The notes under the pieces were generated by a model that saw only the letters and a program-made list of their open reading frames with translations, was not told where the DNA came from and searched no databases. Positions 1-9,300 of a stretch of DNA of 64,000 bases are shown in pieces. This DNA is from Solirubrobacteraceae bacterium (GTDB taxonomy: Bacteria > Actinomycetota > Thermoleophilia > Solirubrobacterales > Solirubrobacteraceae): the NCBI GenBank assembly GCA_017882455.1, contig JADGPL010000002.1:124001-188000 (forward strand). Reading direction: 5' to 3'. Position numbers and translations under genes: made by a program. How positions within the stretch are numbered: the first letter of the stretch is position 1; every line of letters starts with the position of its first letter.

Positions 1-3000
1 ATCGCGGTCGCTGCTTCCGATCAATGGGAGCAGGGCATGTACATGATCGGCCAGATCGCGGCGCTGCGCGACGGCGTTACGACGGTCGCAGATCTGCACG
101 ATGAGGTCTCACACGGGAGCAGCAGGCTGCTGAGCGAGCTTGCCGCGCCCGTGCCCACACCGGACCCGCCGCCGCCGCCACCCGCCGATGTGGCGATCGT
201 GGGGCTCGGCTGCATCCTCCCGGGCGCGCCCGACGTGGCGAGGTTGTGGACGAACATCCTCGAGAAGGTCGACGCGATCAGCGAGGTGCCGGCGGAGCGC
301 TGGGACTGGCGCCAGATGTATGACCCCGACAGGAGCACGCGCGACAAGGTGTATTCCCGGTGGGGTGGGTTCATCGACCCCGTGCCCCTCGATCCGATGG
401 CGCTCGGGTTGCCACCCAAGTCGCTGGCGTCGATCGAGCCCTTCCAGCTGCTGGCCCTGCTCTGCGCGCAGGCGGCTCTGAAAGACGCCGGCTATGCGAC
501 GCGGCCGTTCGACCGGGAGCGGACGTCGGTGATCCTCGGCGCGGGAGGCGGGGGAGCCGATACGTCGGTCGGCTACACAGTCCGCTCAGCGCTGCCCTCG
601 CTGCTGGGCGACGCCCTCCCGGAGTTGCAAGAGCGGCTGTTCGAGCGACTCCCCGAGTGGACCGAGGACAGCTTCGCCGGCCTGCTCATGAACGTGGCCG
701 CCGGACGGATCGCCAATCGGCTGGACTTCGGCGGCACGAACTACACCGTGGACGCGGCGTGCGCCTCCTCTCTCAGCGCGATCGGCCTCGCGGCGCGCGA
801 GCTGCAGGTCGGGACCAGCGACATGGTGCTCGCAGGTGGCGTGGATGCAATCCAGAACCCGTTCGCCTACCTGTGCTTCTCCAAGACACAGGCGCTGTCG
901 CCGACGGGCCGCTGCCGCCCATTCGACGCCAATGCGGACGGCATCGCGATCAGCGAGGGATTCGCGACGGTCGTGCTGAAGCGCTTGGCTGACGCCGAGC
1001 GCGACGGCGACCGCATCTATGCGGTGATACGCGGCGTCGGCGCGGCCAGCGACGGTCGTGACCGCAGCCTCACGGCGCCGCGCCCCGAGGGCCAGATGCG
1101 CGCCCTGCGGCGGGCGTACGCACAGGCCCGCTTCTCACCGGCAACCGTTGGGCTCGTGGAGGCGCACGGGACCGGCACCGTCGCCGGCGACGGTGCCGAG
1201 GTGAAGGCGCTCACCACCGTGTTTGCCGAGCACTCCGAGCAGCACCAGTGGTGTGCGATCGGATCGATCAAGTCGATGATCGGCCACACCAAGGCGACGG
1301 CCGGGGTGGCGGGCATAGTCAAGGCGGCACTGGCGCTGCACCATCGCGTCCTGCCCCCCACGATCGGCGTGAGCGAGCCGAACCCCAAGGCCGGATTCGC
1401 CGAAAGTCCCTTCTACGTGAACAGCGAGGCGCGTCCGTGGCTGACCGGGGCCGCGGAGCATCCGCGCCGTGCCGGGGTGAGCGCGTTCGGCTTCGGTGGG
1501 ACCGACTTCCACATCGTGCTCGAGGAGTACCAGGGCGCCTATCTCGCAGAGCCTGACGCCGCCATCTCCAGCTGGCCAGGCGAGCTGCTGCTGTGGCGCG
1601 GTTCTGGCTCGGAGGTGACGGCCGCACTCGATCAGCTCGCCGCGAGGCTGGCGGCCGGCGAGGAGCTGCGCTTCGAGGACATCGCCCACGAGTCGGCCCT
1701 CGCCTTCCGCGAGCGCCAGCACGGAGGACCTACCCTCGCGCTCGTCGTCGAGTCGCTCGAGGACCTGGGCGCGAAGATCGTACGGGCACGGGAGATCCTC
1801 GGTGCCGGCGAGCTTCGCCGCCACCAGCAGGATGGGATCTACTGGTCCGCACAGCCGCTGAGCACCGAGGGCAAGGTGGCGTTCCTGTTCCCTGGGCAGG
1901 GCTCGCAGACCCTCGACATGGGACGCGAGCTCGCGATGGCATTCCCCGAGGCGCTCGAGCAGTTCGAGCTCGCCGACCGGATACTCGCCGACTTCTACGA
2001 GCGCCCGCTGAGCAGCTATGTGTTCCCGCCACCCTCGTTCACGCCCGAGGAGCGCCGCCGTCGCCAGGCCGAGCTGACCGACACCCACGTGGCCCAAGCC
2101 GCGATCGGCGCGACCGAGCTGGCATATCTGGCAGTCCTGCGGGCGTTGGGGGTCGAGCCGGACCGGACCGCCGGCCACAGCTACGGCGAGTTCGCGGCGC
2201 TGGCTGCCGCCGGCGGGATCGACGCCGAGCAGATGCTGCGGATCTCCGAGGCCCGGGGCCGCTTCATGAAGGAGGCGGCCGCAGCCGAGGCCGGGGCGAT
2301 GGTCGCCGTCGAGGCGCCACCCGAGGCGCTCACACAGCTGCTCGAGGGCGGCGGCGTCGTGGCTGCAAACCTCAACTCGCCACGCCAGACCGTTCTCTCC
2401 GGGCCACGCGAGCACGTCGAGGCGGCGGTCGAATGGTGTCGCGACCGCGACATCGGTGCGCGGATGCTCCCGGTCGCGTGCGCGTTCCACTCCCCTCACG
2501 TGGCAGGCGCTCAGCAGAAGCTCGCGCAGCTGCTGCGCGAGACGACGCTCGCCGTGCCTCATATCCCCGTCTACTCCAACACCACCGGGGACGCACATGC
2601 CCCGCAGCCAGATGCGATCGCGGCCCTGCTGTCCGAGCACCTGACCCGTCCCGTCGACTTCGTCCGCGAGATCGAGGCGATGCACCGTGACGGCGCCCGC
2701 GTGTTCGTGGAGGTCGGACCTCGCTCAGCGCTCACCGGGCTCGTTCCGCAGATCCTCGGGGACCGCGAGCACATCGCCGTCTCCACTGACCGTTCGGGCC
2801 GCTCGGGCCTACTCTCGCTGCTGCACTGTCTCGCTGCCCTCGCAGTCGAGGGCGTGCCGGTCGACCTCGTGCGACTCCACCGTGGCCGTCACGCAGGAAG
2901 CCTCGGTGCACAGGGAGGGGGTCGCGACGACGGAGGGCCGCGCGCGACCTGGCTGGTAGACGGCGGCCGTGCCTGGCCTGTCGGAGCGCAGCGTGGGCCC

Positions 3001-6000
3001 GCGGTGCCGATCCCCGGAATCGATCAGAAGGAGACAGTTGTGACGTCGACAAGCACCAATGGAGACAGGGCGCTCCCCCCCACCGCGACCCAAGAGCAGC
3101 GGCTGAGGCTGGCCGACCTGCACCCTGGACAGTTCCCTCCAAACGCTGTCGAGGCCGCTGCCCCACAGTCCAGCCCTGGCGAGATCTCCGGGCCGCCGCT
3201 TGCCGGTGACAGGGTGGCAGATGTGATTCTGCGTCATCAGCAGGTGATGCAACAGTTCCTCGAGACGCAGCGGACCGTGATGCTCAGCTATCTCGGTGCA
3301 GCGCAGGGTGCGCCGCCGGTACGGCCCGCCGCCTCGACGCCGAGGCGCCCGGTGCCCGCGCTCCCCGCTCAGCCAGCGCGGGCAACGAGTGCACCAGCCA
3401 CCCCGGAGAGCGCCTTCACGGCGCCCGCCCAGATAGCACCGGCGCCCGACCAACCTGAGTTCGCGGCCACCGTTCCGGCGGCTGCAGAGCCCGCGACAGC
3501 GTCCGCCGAGCTGGCCAACGGGAGCACGTCGCTGAGCGCCGCGGAGATCGAGGCGCGGATACTGGCGCTCGTCAGCGACCGAACGGGCTATCCGGCCGAC
3601 ATGCTGAGTCTCGACGCCGACCTCGAGGGCGACCTCGGGATCGACTCGATCAAGCGAGTGGAGATCGCCGGCACCTTCAGGCAGAGCCTCCCCGAGGCCG
3701 ATCGCGAGACGATCGACATCGAACAGCTCACCGAAAGCCGGACGTTGCGGGCGGTGATAGACACGCTCGTGGCCTCGCTGGAGACTCCCGCGACGAGCGC
3801 CGGCGGCGCACCGCCCGATGAACACGCGGTCGTGGAGGAGCGCCAGCGCCCTTTTGAGCAAGGACCGGCCGAGGAGGAGCGCATCGGCCGGTTCGTCGTG
3901 CACGCAGCGAGCGCTCCCGCGATCACGGCAACCGCCGGGCTTGCCGCCACAGGCGCCATCGTGATCGTCGACGATGGATGCGGCGTGGGTAGCGAGCTCG
4001 CCGGCGCGCTGGCCGGCCAGGGGCATCAAGTGGTCCGGCTGTCAGGCGAGGCCCAGCCCCAGGACGCACAGCAGGCCGCGCGAGTCGCAGCTGACCTTCG
4101 TGAGCACGGCGGGGCGAAGGCGCTCCTGCACCTCGTCGCGCTCAGCGATCCGGCCCCCGAGCACGGTGGCCTGCGGACGCTTTTGGTGCTCGTGCAGGCG
4201 CTGGGCGAGGACCTCGAGGCAGCCGCCGGCACGGGGGGCGCGGTGATCCTGGGCGCAACACGGCTGGGCGGCACTTTCGGTCTCGCTGGGAGCTCACGCC
4301 CCGGCAGAGCGTCGCATGGAGCCCTGCATGGCTTCCTCAAGACCCTTGCCCAAGAGTCGCCGACCGTGCGCGTGAAGTCAGTCGACCTTGCCGACTTCCC
4401 TCCCGAGCGGACAGTCGAACGGCTGCTCGCCGAGCTCTCTGCGGCGGACGGACTGGTCGAGGTGGGCTACCAGGAGGATGAGAGAACGCAGCTGGCATTG
4501 GCGCCGACGCCGCTCGCCGAGCGCCCCGCCGGCGAGGTGCTCGACGGTGACTGCGTACTGCTCGTGACCGGTGGCGCGCGGGGAATCACAGCCCAGATCG
4601 CACTGACGCTCGCCGAGCGCCACCACCCCACGCTCGTGCTCGTAGGTCGCACAGCCATCGAGGAGGAGAGTCCCGTCACCTCTGCCCTGCGCGATGTGGC
4701 CGAGCTTCGCCAAGCGCTGATCGAGCAGCGCCGGCAGGAGCAGGCGGAGCTCACCCCCGCCTTGGTCGAGCGGGACTGTCAACGCATCCTGCGCGCTCGC
4801 GAGGCACGCGAGAACCTCGAGCGCCTGCGCGCAAGCGGCGCGGAGGTCCACTACCACGTCTGCGACGTCTCCGATCGAGCAGCCTTCGCGGAGATGATCG
4901 ACTCCGTCTACGAGCGCCACGGTCGCATCGACGGGGTCGTTCACGGTGCAGGGGTCATCGAGGACAAGCTCATCCGCGACAAGCAGCTCGACTCGCTCGA
5001 GCGGGTGATGTCGACAAAGGCAGGTGCGGCACTGACGCTCGCTGAACGCCTGCGCCCCGAGGGCCTGCGCTTCCTCGCCCTGTTCAGCTCGGTGTCCGGA
5101 AGGTTCGGCAATCGCGGCCAGGCGGACTATGCGGCGGCGAGCGAGGTTCTCGGCAAGCTCGCGTACGAGCTCGACAGCCGGTGGCCGGCGCGGGTGGTGT
5201 CGATCGACTGGGGCCCGTGGGCAGCGGGCATGGTCTCCCCCCTGCTCGAGCAGGAGTTCGAGCGTCGCGGAGTCGCGCTGATCGGGCTCGATCAGGGTTG
5301 CCGATTGCTCGAGCAGGAGCTGGCGAGTGGCCGCAAGGGAGAGACCGAGGTCGTAATCGGAGCGGCCTCCGGGTTGGCCGGGGCCAACGGCGCCGGCCCG
5401 CCGTCAACCGATGGGGGCGCGTCAGCCACGATGCCCCTCATCGCCGGCCTGAGCGAGATTGTCCATGCCCCGAACGGGAGCATGCGTGGGCTCTACACGC
5501 TCGACCTGCAACGCGACCACTACCTCGACGATCACCGCATCGACGGGCGAGCGGTGCTCCCGTTCGCGGCGGCAATGGAGCTGATGGCGGAGGTCGCCGT
5601 CGCTGCTGTGCCCGGGCGTGAGATCGCCGGACTGCGCGACATCCGCCTGCTCGACGGCGTCGGCCTCGAGGATGACCGGCCGGTGAGCGTCCGCATCGAC
5701 GCCGAGCCGCGGACAGACGCCGCAGAGGTCGAGCTCACGATCAACCCAGTGAACCGCGGGCGTGCCCACTATCGCGCGCGAGCACAGTTGCGCGATCCGG
5801 CTGAGCCTGTCGACTCGGCCAGCAGCTATACGCCGCGCTTCGCCCGCGGGCATGCGGATATGGCAGCCCCGTCCCCTCCGGCGCCGCTTGCAGACCTGAC
5901 GCCATTCCCGATCGGCGTCGAGGACGCCTACCGGGATCTACTGTTCCACGGCCCGCTGTTCCAGGGGATCGTCGCGATCGACGGAATGGATGAACGGGGA

Positions 6001-6360
6001 GCGAGCGCGCTGCTGCGCCCCTCGCAGCCCGGGCGGTGCGTGGCGGGCGGCGACGGGGGACAGTGGCTGCTCGATCCGGTACTGCTCGACAGCGCTCTGC
6101 AGATCCAGGTTGTGTGGGCGCGTATGCAGTGGGACGTGACACTCCTCCCGGCCGAGATCGGTTGCTATGAGCGAATCGCCGCGGCGGGCGAGGGGGAGCT
6201 CGTGCGTCACGAGCTGCGCATCCGCCCCGCCAGCACCCCTCCGCTGTGCCACGCCGACCACTGGTTCTTTGGCGCGGACGGGCGTCTGCTTGCCGTTCTG
6301 CAGGATGTCGTCGGCGTCGGAACACAGACGCTCAACCGGCTCGCTGGAGCCCAGCCTTGA
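1..6360 (+). CDS. Iterative type I polyketide synthase A (KS-AT-ACP-KR-DH), 5' end cut by window
   Basis: First of two large synthases; it builds and partly reduces an acyl chain on its own ACP. Residues are counted from the ATG at 37. Domains: ketosynthase about 50-480 (Cys242 in DAACASS, EAHGTGT, GHTKATAG), acyltransferase about 610-930 (Ser715 in GHSYGE), Pro/Ala linker, one ACP (Ser1204 in LGIDSIKRVEI), ketoreductase about 1300-1760 (TGGARGI, Tyr1698, with the long spacer helix typical of PfaA-type KRs), and a double-hotdog dehydratase (His1833 in HRIDGRAVLP, Asp2018 in DSALQ). The ACP and KR resemble PUFA synthase PfaA. The frame is open to base 1, and about 30 residues of another domain precede a proline linker, so the protein probably begins upstream. 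A GGGAG before the ATG at 37 leaves that start possible. No methyltransferase or thioesterase domain is seen. Confidence 0.93.
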   Translation: MAVAASDQWEQGMYMIGQIAALRDGVTTVADLHDEVSHGSSRLLSELAAPVPTPDPPPPPPADVAIVGLGCILPGAPDVARLWTNILEKVDAISEVPAERWDWRQMYDPDRSTRDKVYSRWGGFIDPVPLDPMALGLPPKSLASIEPFQLLALLCAQAALKDAGYATRPFDRERTSVILGAGGGGADTSVGYTVRSALPSLLGDALPELQERLFERLPEWTEDSFAGLLMNVAAGRIANRLDFGGTNYTVDAACASSLSAIGLAARELQVGTSDMVLAGGVDAIQNPFAYLCFSKTQALSPTGRCRPFDANADGIAISEGFATVVLKRLADAERDGDRIYAVIRGVGAASDGRDRSLTAPRPEGQMRALRRAYAQARFSPATVGLVEAHGTGTVAGDGAEVKALTTVFAEHSEQHQWCAIGSIKSMIGHTKATAGVAGIVKAALALHHRVLPPTIGVSEPNPKAGFAESPFYVNSEARPWLTGAAEHPRRAGVSAFGFGGTDFHIVLEEYQGAYLAEPDAAISSWPGELLLWRGSGSEVTAALDQLAARLAAGEELRFEDIAHESALAFRERQHGGPTLALVVESLEDLGAKIVRAREILGAGELRRHQQDGIYWSAQPLSTEGKVAFLFPGQGSQTLDMGRELAMAFPEALEQFELADRILADFYERPLSSYVFPPPSFTPEERRRRQAELTDTHVAQAAIGATELAYLAVLRALGVEPDRTAGHSYGEFAALAAAGGIDAEQMLRISEARGRFMKEAAAAEAGAMVAVEAPPEALTQLLEGGGVVAANLNSPRQTVLSGPREHVEAAVEWCRDRDIGARMLPVACAFHSPHVAGAQQKLAQLLRETTLAVPHIPVYSNTTGDAHAPQPDAIAALLSEHLTRPVDFVREIEAMHRDGARVFVEVGPRSALTGLVPQILGDREHIAVSTDRSGRSGLLSLLHCLAALAVEGVPVDLVRLHRGRHAGSLGAQGGGRDDGGPRATWLVDGGRAWPVGAQRGPAVPIPGIDQKETVVTSTSTNGDRALPPTATQEQRLRLADLHPGQFPPNAVEAAAPQSSPGEISGPPLAGDRVADVILRHQQVMQQFLETQRTVMLSYLGAAQGAPPVRPAASTPRRPVPALPAQPARATSAPATPESAFTAPAQIAPAPDQPEFAATVPAAAEPATASAELANGSTSLSAAEIEARILALVSDRTGYPADMLSLDADLEGDLGIDSIKRVEIAGTFRQSLPEADRETIDIEQLTESRTLRAVIDTLVASLETPATSAGGAPPDEHAVVEERQRPFEQGPAEEERIGRFVVHAASAPAITATAGLAATGAIVIVDDGCGVGSELAGALAGQGHQVVRLSGEAQPQDAQQAARVAADLREHGGAKALLHLVALSDPAPEHGGLRTLLVLVQALGEDLEAAAGTGGAVILGATRLGGTFGLAGSSRPGRASHGALHGFLKTLAQESPTVRVKSVDLADFPPERTVERLLAELSAADGLVEVGYQEDERTQLALAPTPLAERPAGEVLDGDCVLLVTGGARGITAQIALTLAERHHPTLVLVGRTAIEEESPVTSALRDVAELRQALIEQRRQEQAELTPALVERDCQRILRAREARENLERLRASGAEVHYHVCDVSDRAAFAEMIDSVYERHGRIDGVVHGAGVIEDKLIRDKQLDSLERVMSTKAGAALTLAERLRPEGLRFLALFSSVSGRFGNRGQADYAAASEVLGKLAYELDSRWPARVVSIDWGPWAAGMVSPLLEQEFERRGVALIGLDQGCRLLEQELASGRKGETEVVIGAASGLAGANGAGPPSTDGGASATMPLIAGLSEIVHAPNGSMRGLYTLDLQRDHYLDDHRIDGRAVLPFAAAMELMAEVAVAAVPGREIAGLRDIRLLDGVGLEDDRPVSVRIDAEPRTDAAEVELTINPVNRGRAHYRARAQLRDPAEPVDSASSYTPRFARGHADMAAPSPPAPLADLTPFPIGVEDAYRDLLFHGPLFQGIVAIDGMDERGASALLRPSQPGRCVAGGDGGQWLLDPVLLDSALQIQVVWARMQWDVTLLPAEIGCYERIAAAGEGELVRHELRIRPASTPPLCHADHWFFGADGRLLAVLQDVVGVGTQTLNRLAGAQP

Positions 6361-9300
6361 CGGCTCCCGGCAACCGGGGCAGGCAGGGAGTCGCGATCGT
6401 CGGCATGGCGTGCATGTTTCCCGGCGCACCCGACCTCGACGCCTACTGGCAGAACATCCTCGACAAGGTCGACTCAACCACAGATCCGCCGCCGGAGGCC
6501 TGGGACGCAGACGTCTACTACGACCCCGAGTTCACCGACACCGATCGCACGTACTGCAAACGAGGCGGATATCTTGGCTCACTCGCCCGCTTTGACCCGC
6601 TGGCGCACGGCATCCCACCCGTCGCCGTAGGCGGCGAGCCCGACCAGTGGCTGGCGCTGCAGGTAGCCACTGATGCGCTTGCGGACGCCGGAATGAGCGA
6701 GCTGCCGCAGGAGGTGCGCGAGCGCACGGCGATCGTGCTTGGAAAGGGGACCTACCTCAACGGCGGCAATGCGGTGGCTGTCCAGCGCAGCCTCGTCGTC
6801 GGCCAAACCCTCGACCTGCTGCGCCAGCTGGAGCCCGATCGGCCCGAGGAGCAGCTGGAGCAGCTGCGTGAGGAGCTTCAGCGTGTGCTCCCGCCGCTCG
6901 GGCCCGAAACCGTACCTGGGCTGATCCCGAACATCATCGTCGGGCGGATCGCCAACCGGCTCGACCTCATGGGTTCGGCCTACACGGTCGACGCCGCGTG
7001 CGCCTCCTCCCTCGTGGCGGTCCAGCATGCCGTGCGTGATCTGCTGGCGGGCGACTGCGACCTCGCTCTGGCCGGTGGCTCACAGGTGTGGATGCCGGTC
7101 GCAACACTGAACCTCTTCTGCCGACTCGGCGCCCTCTCGCGCCGCCAGCAGCTACGGGCCTTCGACAAGGATGCCGACGGCACGCTGCTGGGAGAGGGCA
7201 TCGGCACCGTCGTGCTCAAGCGCGCCGATGACGCAGCCCGCGACGGCGACCGCGTCTATGCGGTGATCCGCGGTGTGGGCGTCGCCAGCGACGGGCGCGG
7301 GATGAGCGTGATGGCGCCGCGGGTGGAGGGCGAGGAGCTGGCGCTGCGCAGGGCCTATTCGGCGGCCGGCGTCGACACGCGAAGCGTTGGCTTGGTGGAG
7401 GCCCACGGCACCGGTACGCCTGTTGGCGACGCGGTCGAGATAGACGCTCTGACGAAGGTGTTCGGGGAGCGCGACGGCGAGCTGGCCCGGTGTGCGCTGG
7501 GGACGGTCAAGTCGATGATCGGCCACACGATCCCCGCGGCCGGCGTCGCCGGCCTGATCAAGACGGCGCTGGCCCTGCACCACCAGGTGCTGCCGCCGAC
7601 CATAGGCTGCGAGCAGCCCAACCCGGAGCTCGGCCTCGAGCGCACGCCGTTCTACATCAACACCGAGACGCGACCGTGGATCCACGGTGGAGCCGAGCCG
7701 CGGCGCGCCGGCATCAACGCGTTCGGCTTCGGGGGCATCAATGCCCACGCGGTGCTCGAGGAATGGGACGGCGAGCCCACCGAGCGCCATCGAGCACAGT
7801 GGGACAGCGAGGTCTGCATCCTCGAGGCCGACTCCTCGCACGGGCTCGCCGAGGCGGCCTCTGAGCTGGCGGCAGTGCTCGAGGGCGGAGCCCAGCCCGC
7901 GCTGGCAGACCTCGCGCTCACGCTGGCCCACGAGCTGGGCCCCATCGAGAACCCGCGACGCCTGGCGATCGTGGCCTCCTCGACCGCGGATCTCCACCAG
8001 AAGCTGGGGCAGGCGATCGAGCGGCTGAAGGACCCGGACTGCCAGCGCATCAAGACCACGTCCGGCATCTACTACGAGGCCGAGCCCCTCGGCCGCGAGG
8101 GCAAGCTCGTGTTCGTGTTTCCCGGAGAGGGCGCGCAGTACCCGAACATGCTCGCCGACCTGTGCCTGCAGTTCACCGAGGCCCGCGCCGCCTTCGACCG
8201 TGTCGACCGGCTCTACGCGGAGCATCCGCGCGGCCACCTGCTGAGCGACTGGGTCTATCCGGCACCGGCCTTCTCCGATGAGGAGCGACGGCGCACCGAG
8301 GCGCGACTGATGGAGCTCGACATCGCCGTCGAGGCGGTGCTGACGGCGAACGCCGCCGTGCACGGGGTCATCAGCCGGCTCGTGCCGCGCTGCGACGCCG
8401 TGCTCGGTCACAGCACGGGCGAGCACTCCGCGGCGATGGCCGTGGGCGCCCTCGACGTCGAGACCGACGAGCGACTGGCCGCCTTCTGTCACGGCCTGTA
8501 TGCCTCCTACGCCGATGCCGCCGAGCGGCACGAGGTGCCGGCGGCGGTGCTGCTGGCGATCGGCGCTGATGCCGCGGCCGCCCGTCGGATCGCAGAGGAG
8601 GCGGGCGGTGAGCTCTATCTCGCGATGGACAACTGCCCCCACCAGGCGGTGCTGGTGGGCGAGGGGGCCGCGGCCGAGCGGGCGCGTGAGATCGCGGTTG
8701 GCGCCGGGCTGATGTGCGAGGTGCTGCCATACGACCGCGCCGTACACACGCCGCTGTTCGCCCCCTTCGCCGATGACCTGCGAGCGACCTTCGCGGGACT
8801 GCCCGTCCGCACCGCGACGACGCCACTGTGGTCGTGCACCACCGCCGCTCCCTACCCCGACGATCCCGAGGCGATCCGCGAGCTGCTCGTCGAGCACTGG
8901 ACACGGCCGGTGCGCTTCCGCGAGACGATCGAGGCGCTCCACGAGGACGGGGCGCGGGTGTTCGTCGAGGTGGGCCCACGCGGAAACATGACCTCGTTCA
9001 TGGAGGACATCCTGCGCGGGCGCCCGGCCTGCGCCGTCGCGGCCGATCTGCCCCGTCGCTCGGGCACGGCGCAGCTGAACCATCTCGTTGGCAGGTTGGC
9101 CGTCCACGCCGTCGAGCTCGACCTCGGCTATCTGTTCGCGAGACGTCGCGCAGAGCCGATCGACTGGCGGCGAGCCTCAGAGCCGGACGGGAGCACAAAG
9201 CGCCTGACGGTTCCACTGTCCACGACGTGGCCGATGCTCCGACTCTCCAGCGAGGCTCTCGACCGACTGCGCCCGACCGAGGCCAGCGCCGGCGCAGGCG

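Noticed and set aside
1135-2685. 516-codon open frame antisense to synthase A
   Set aside because: It mirrors the codon bias of the real + strand gene, has no domain or ribosome site and covers KS/AT coding sequence.
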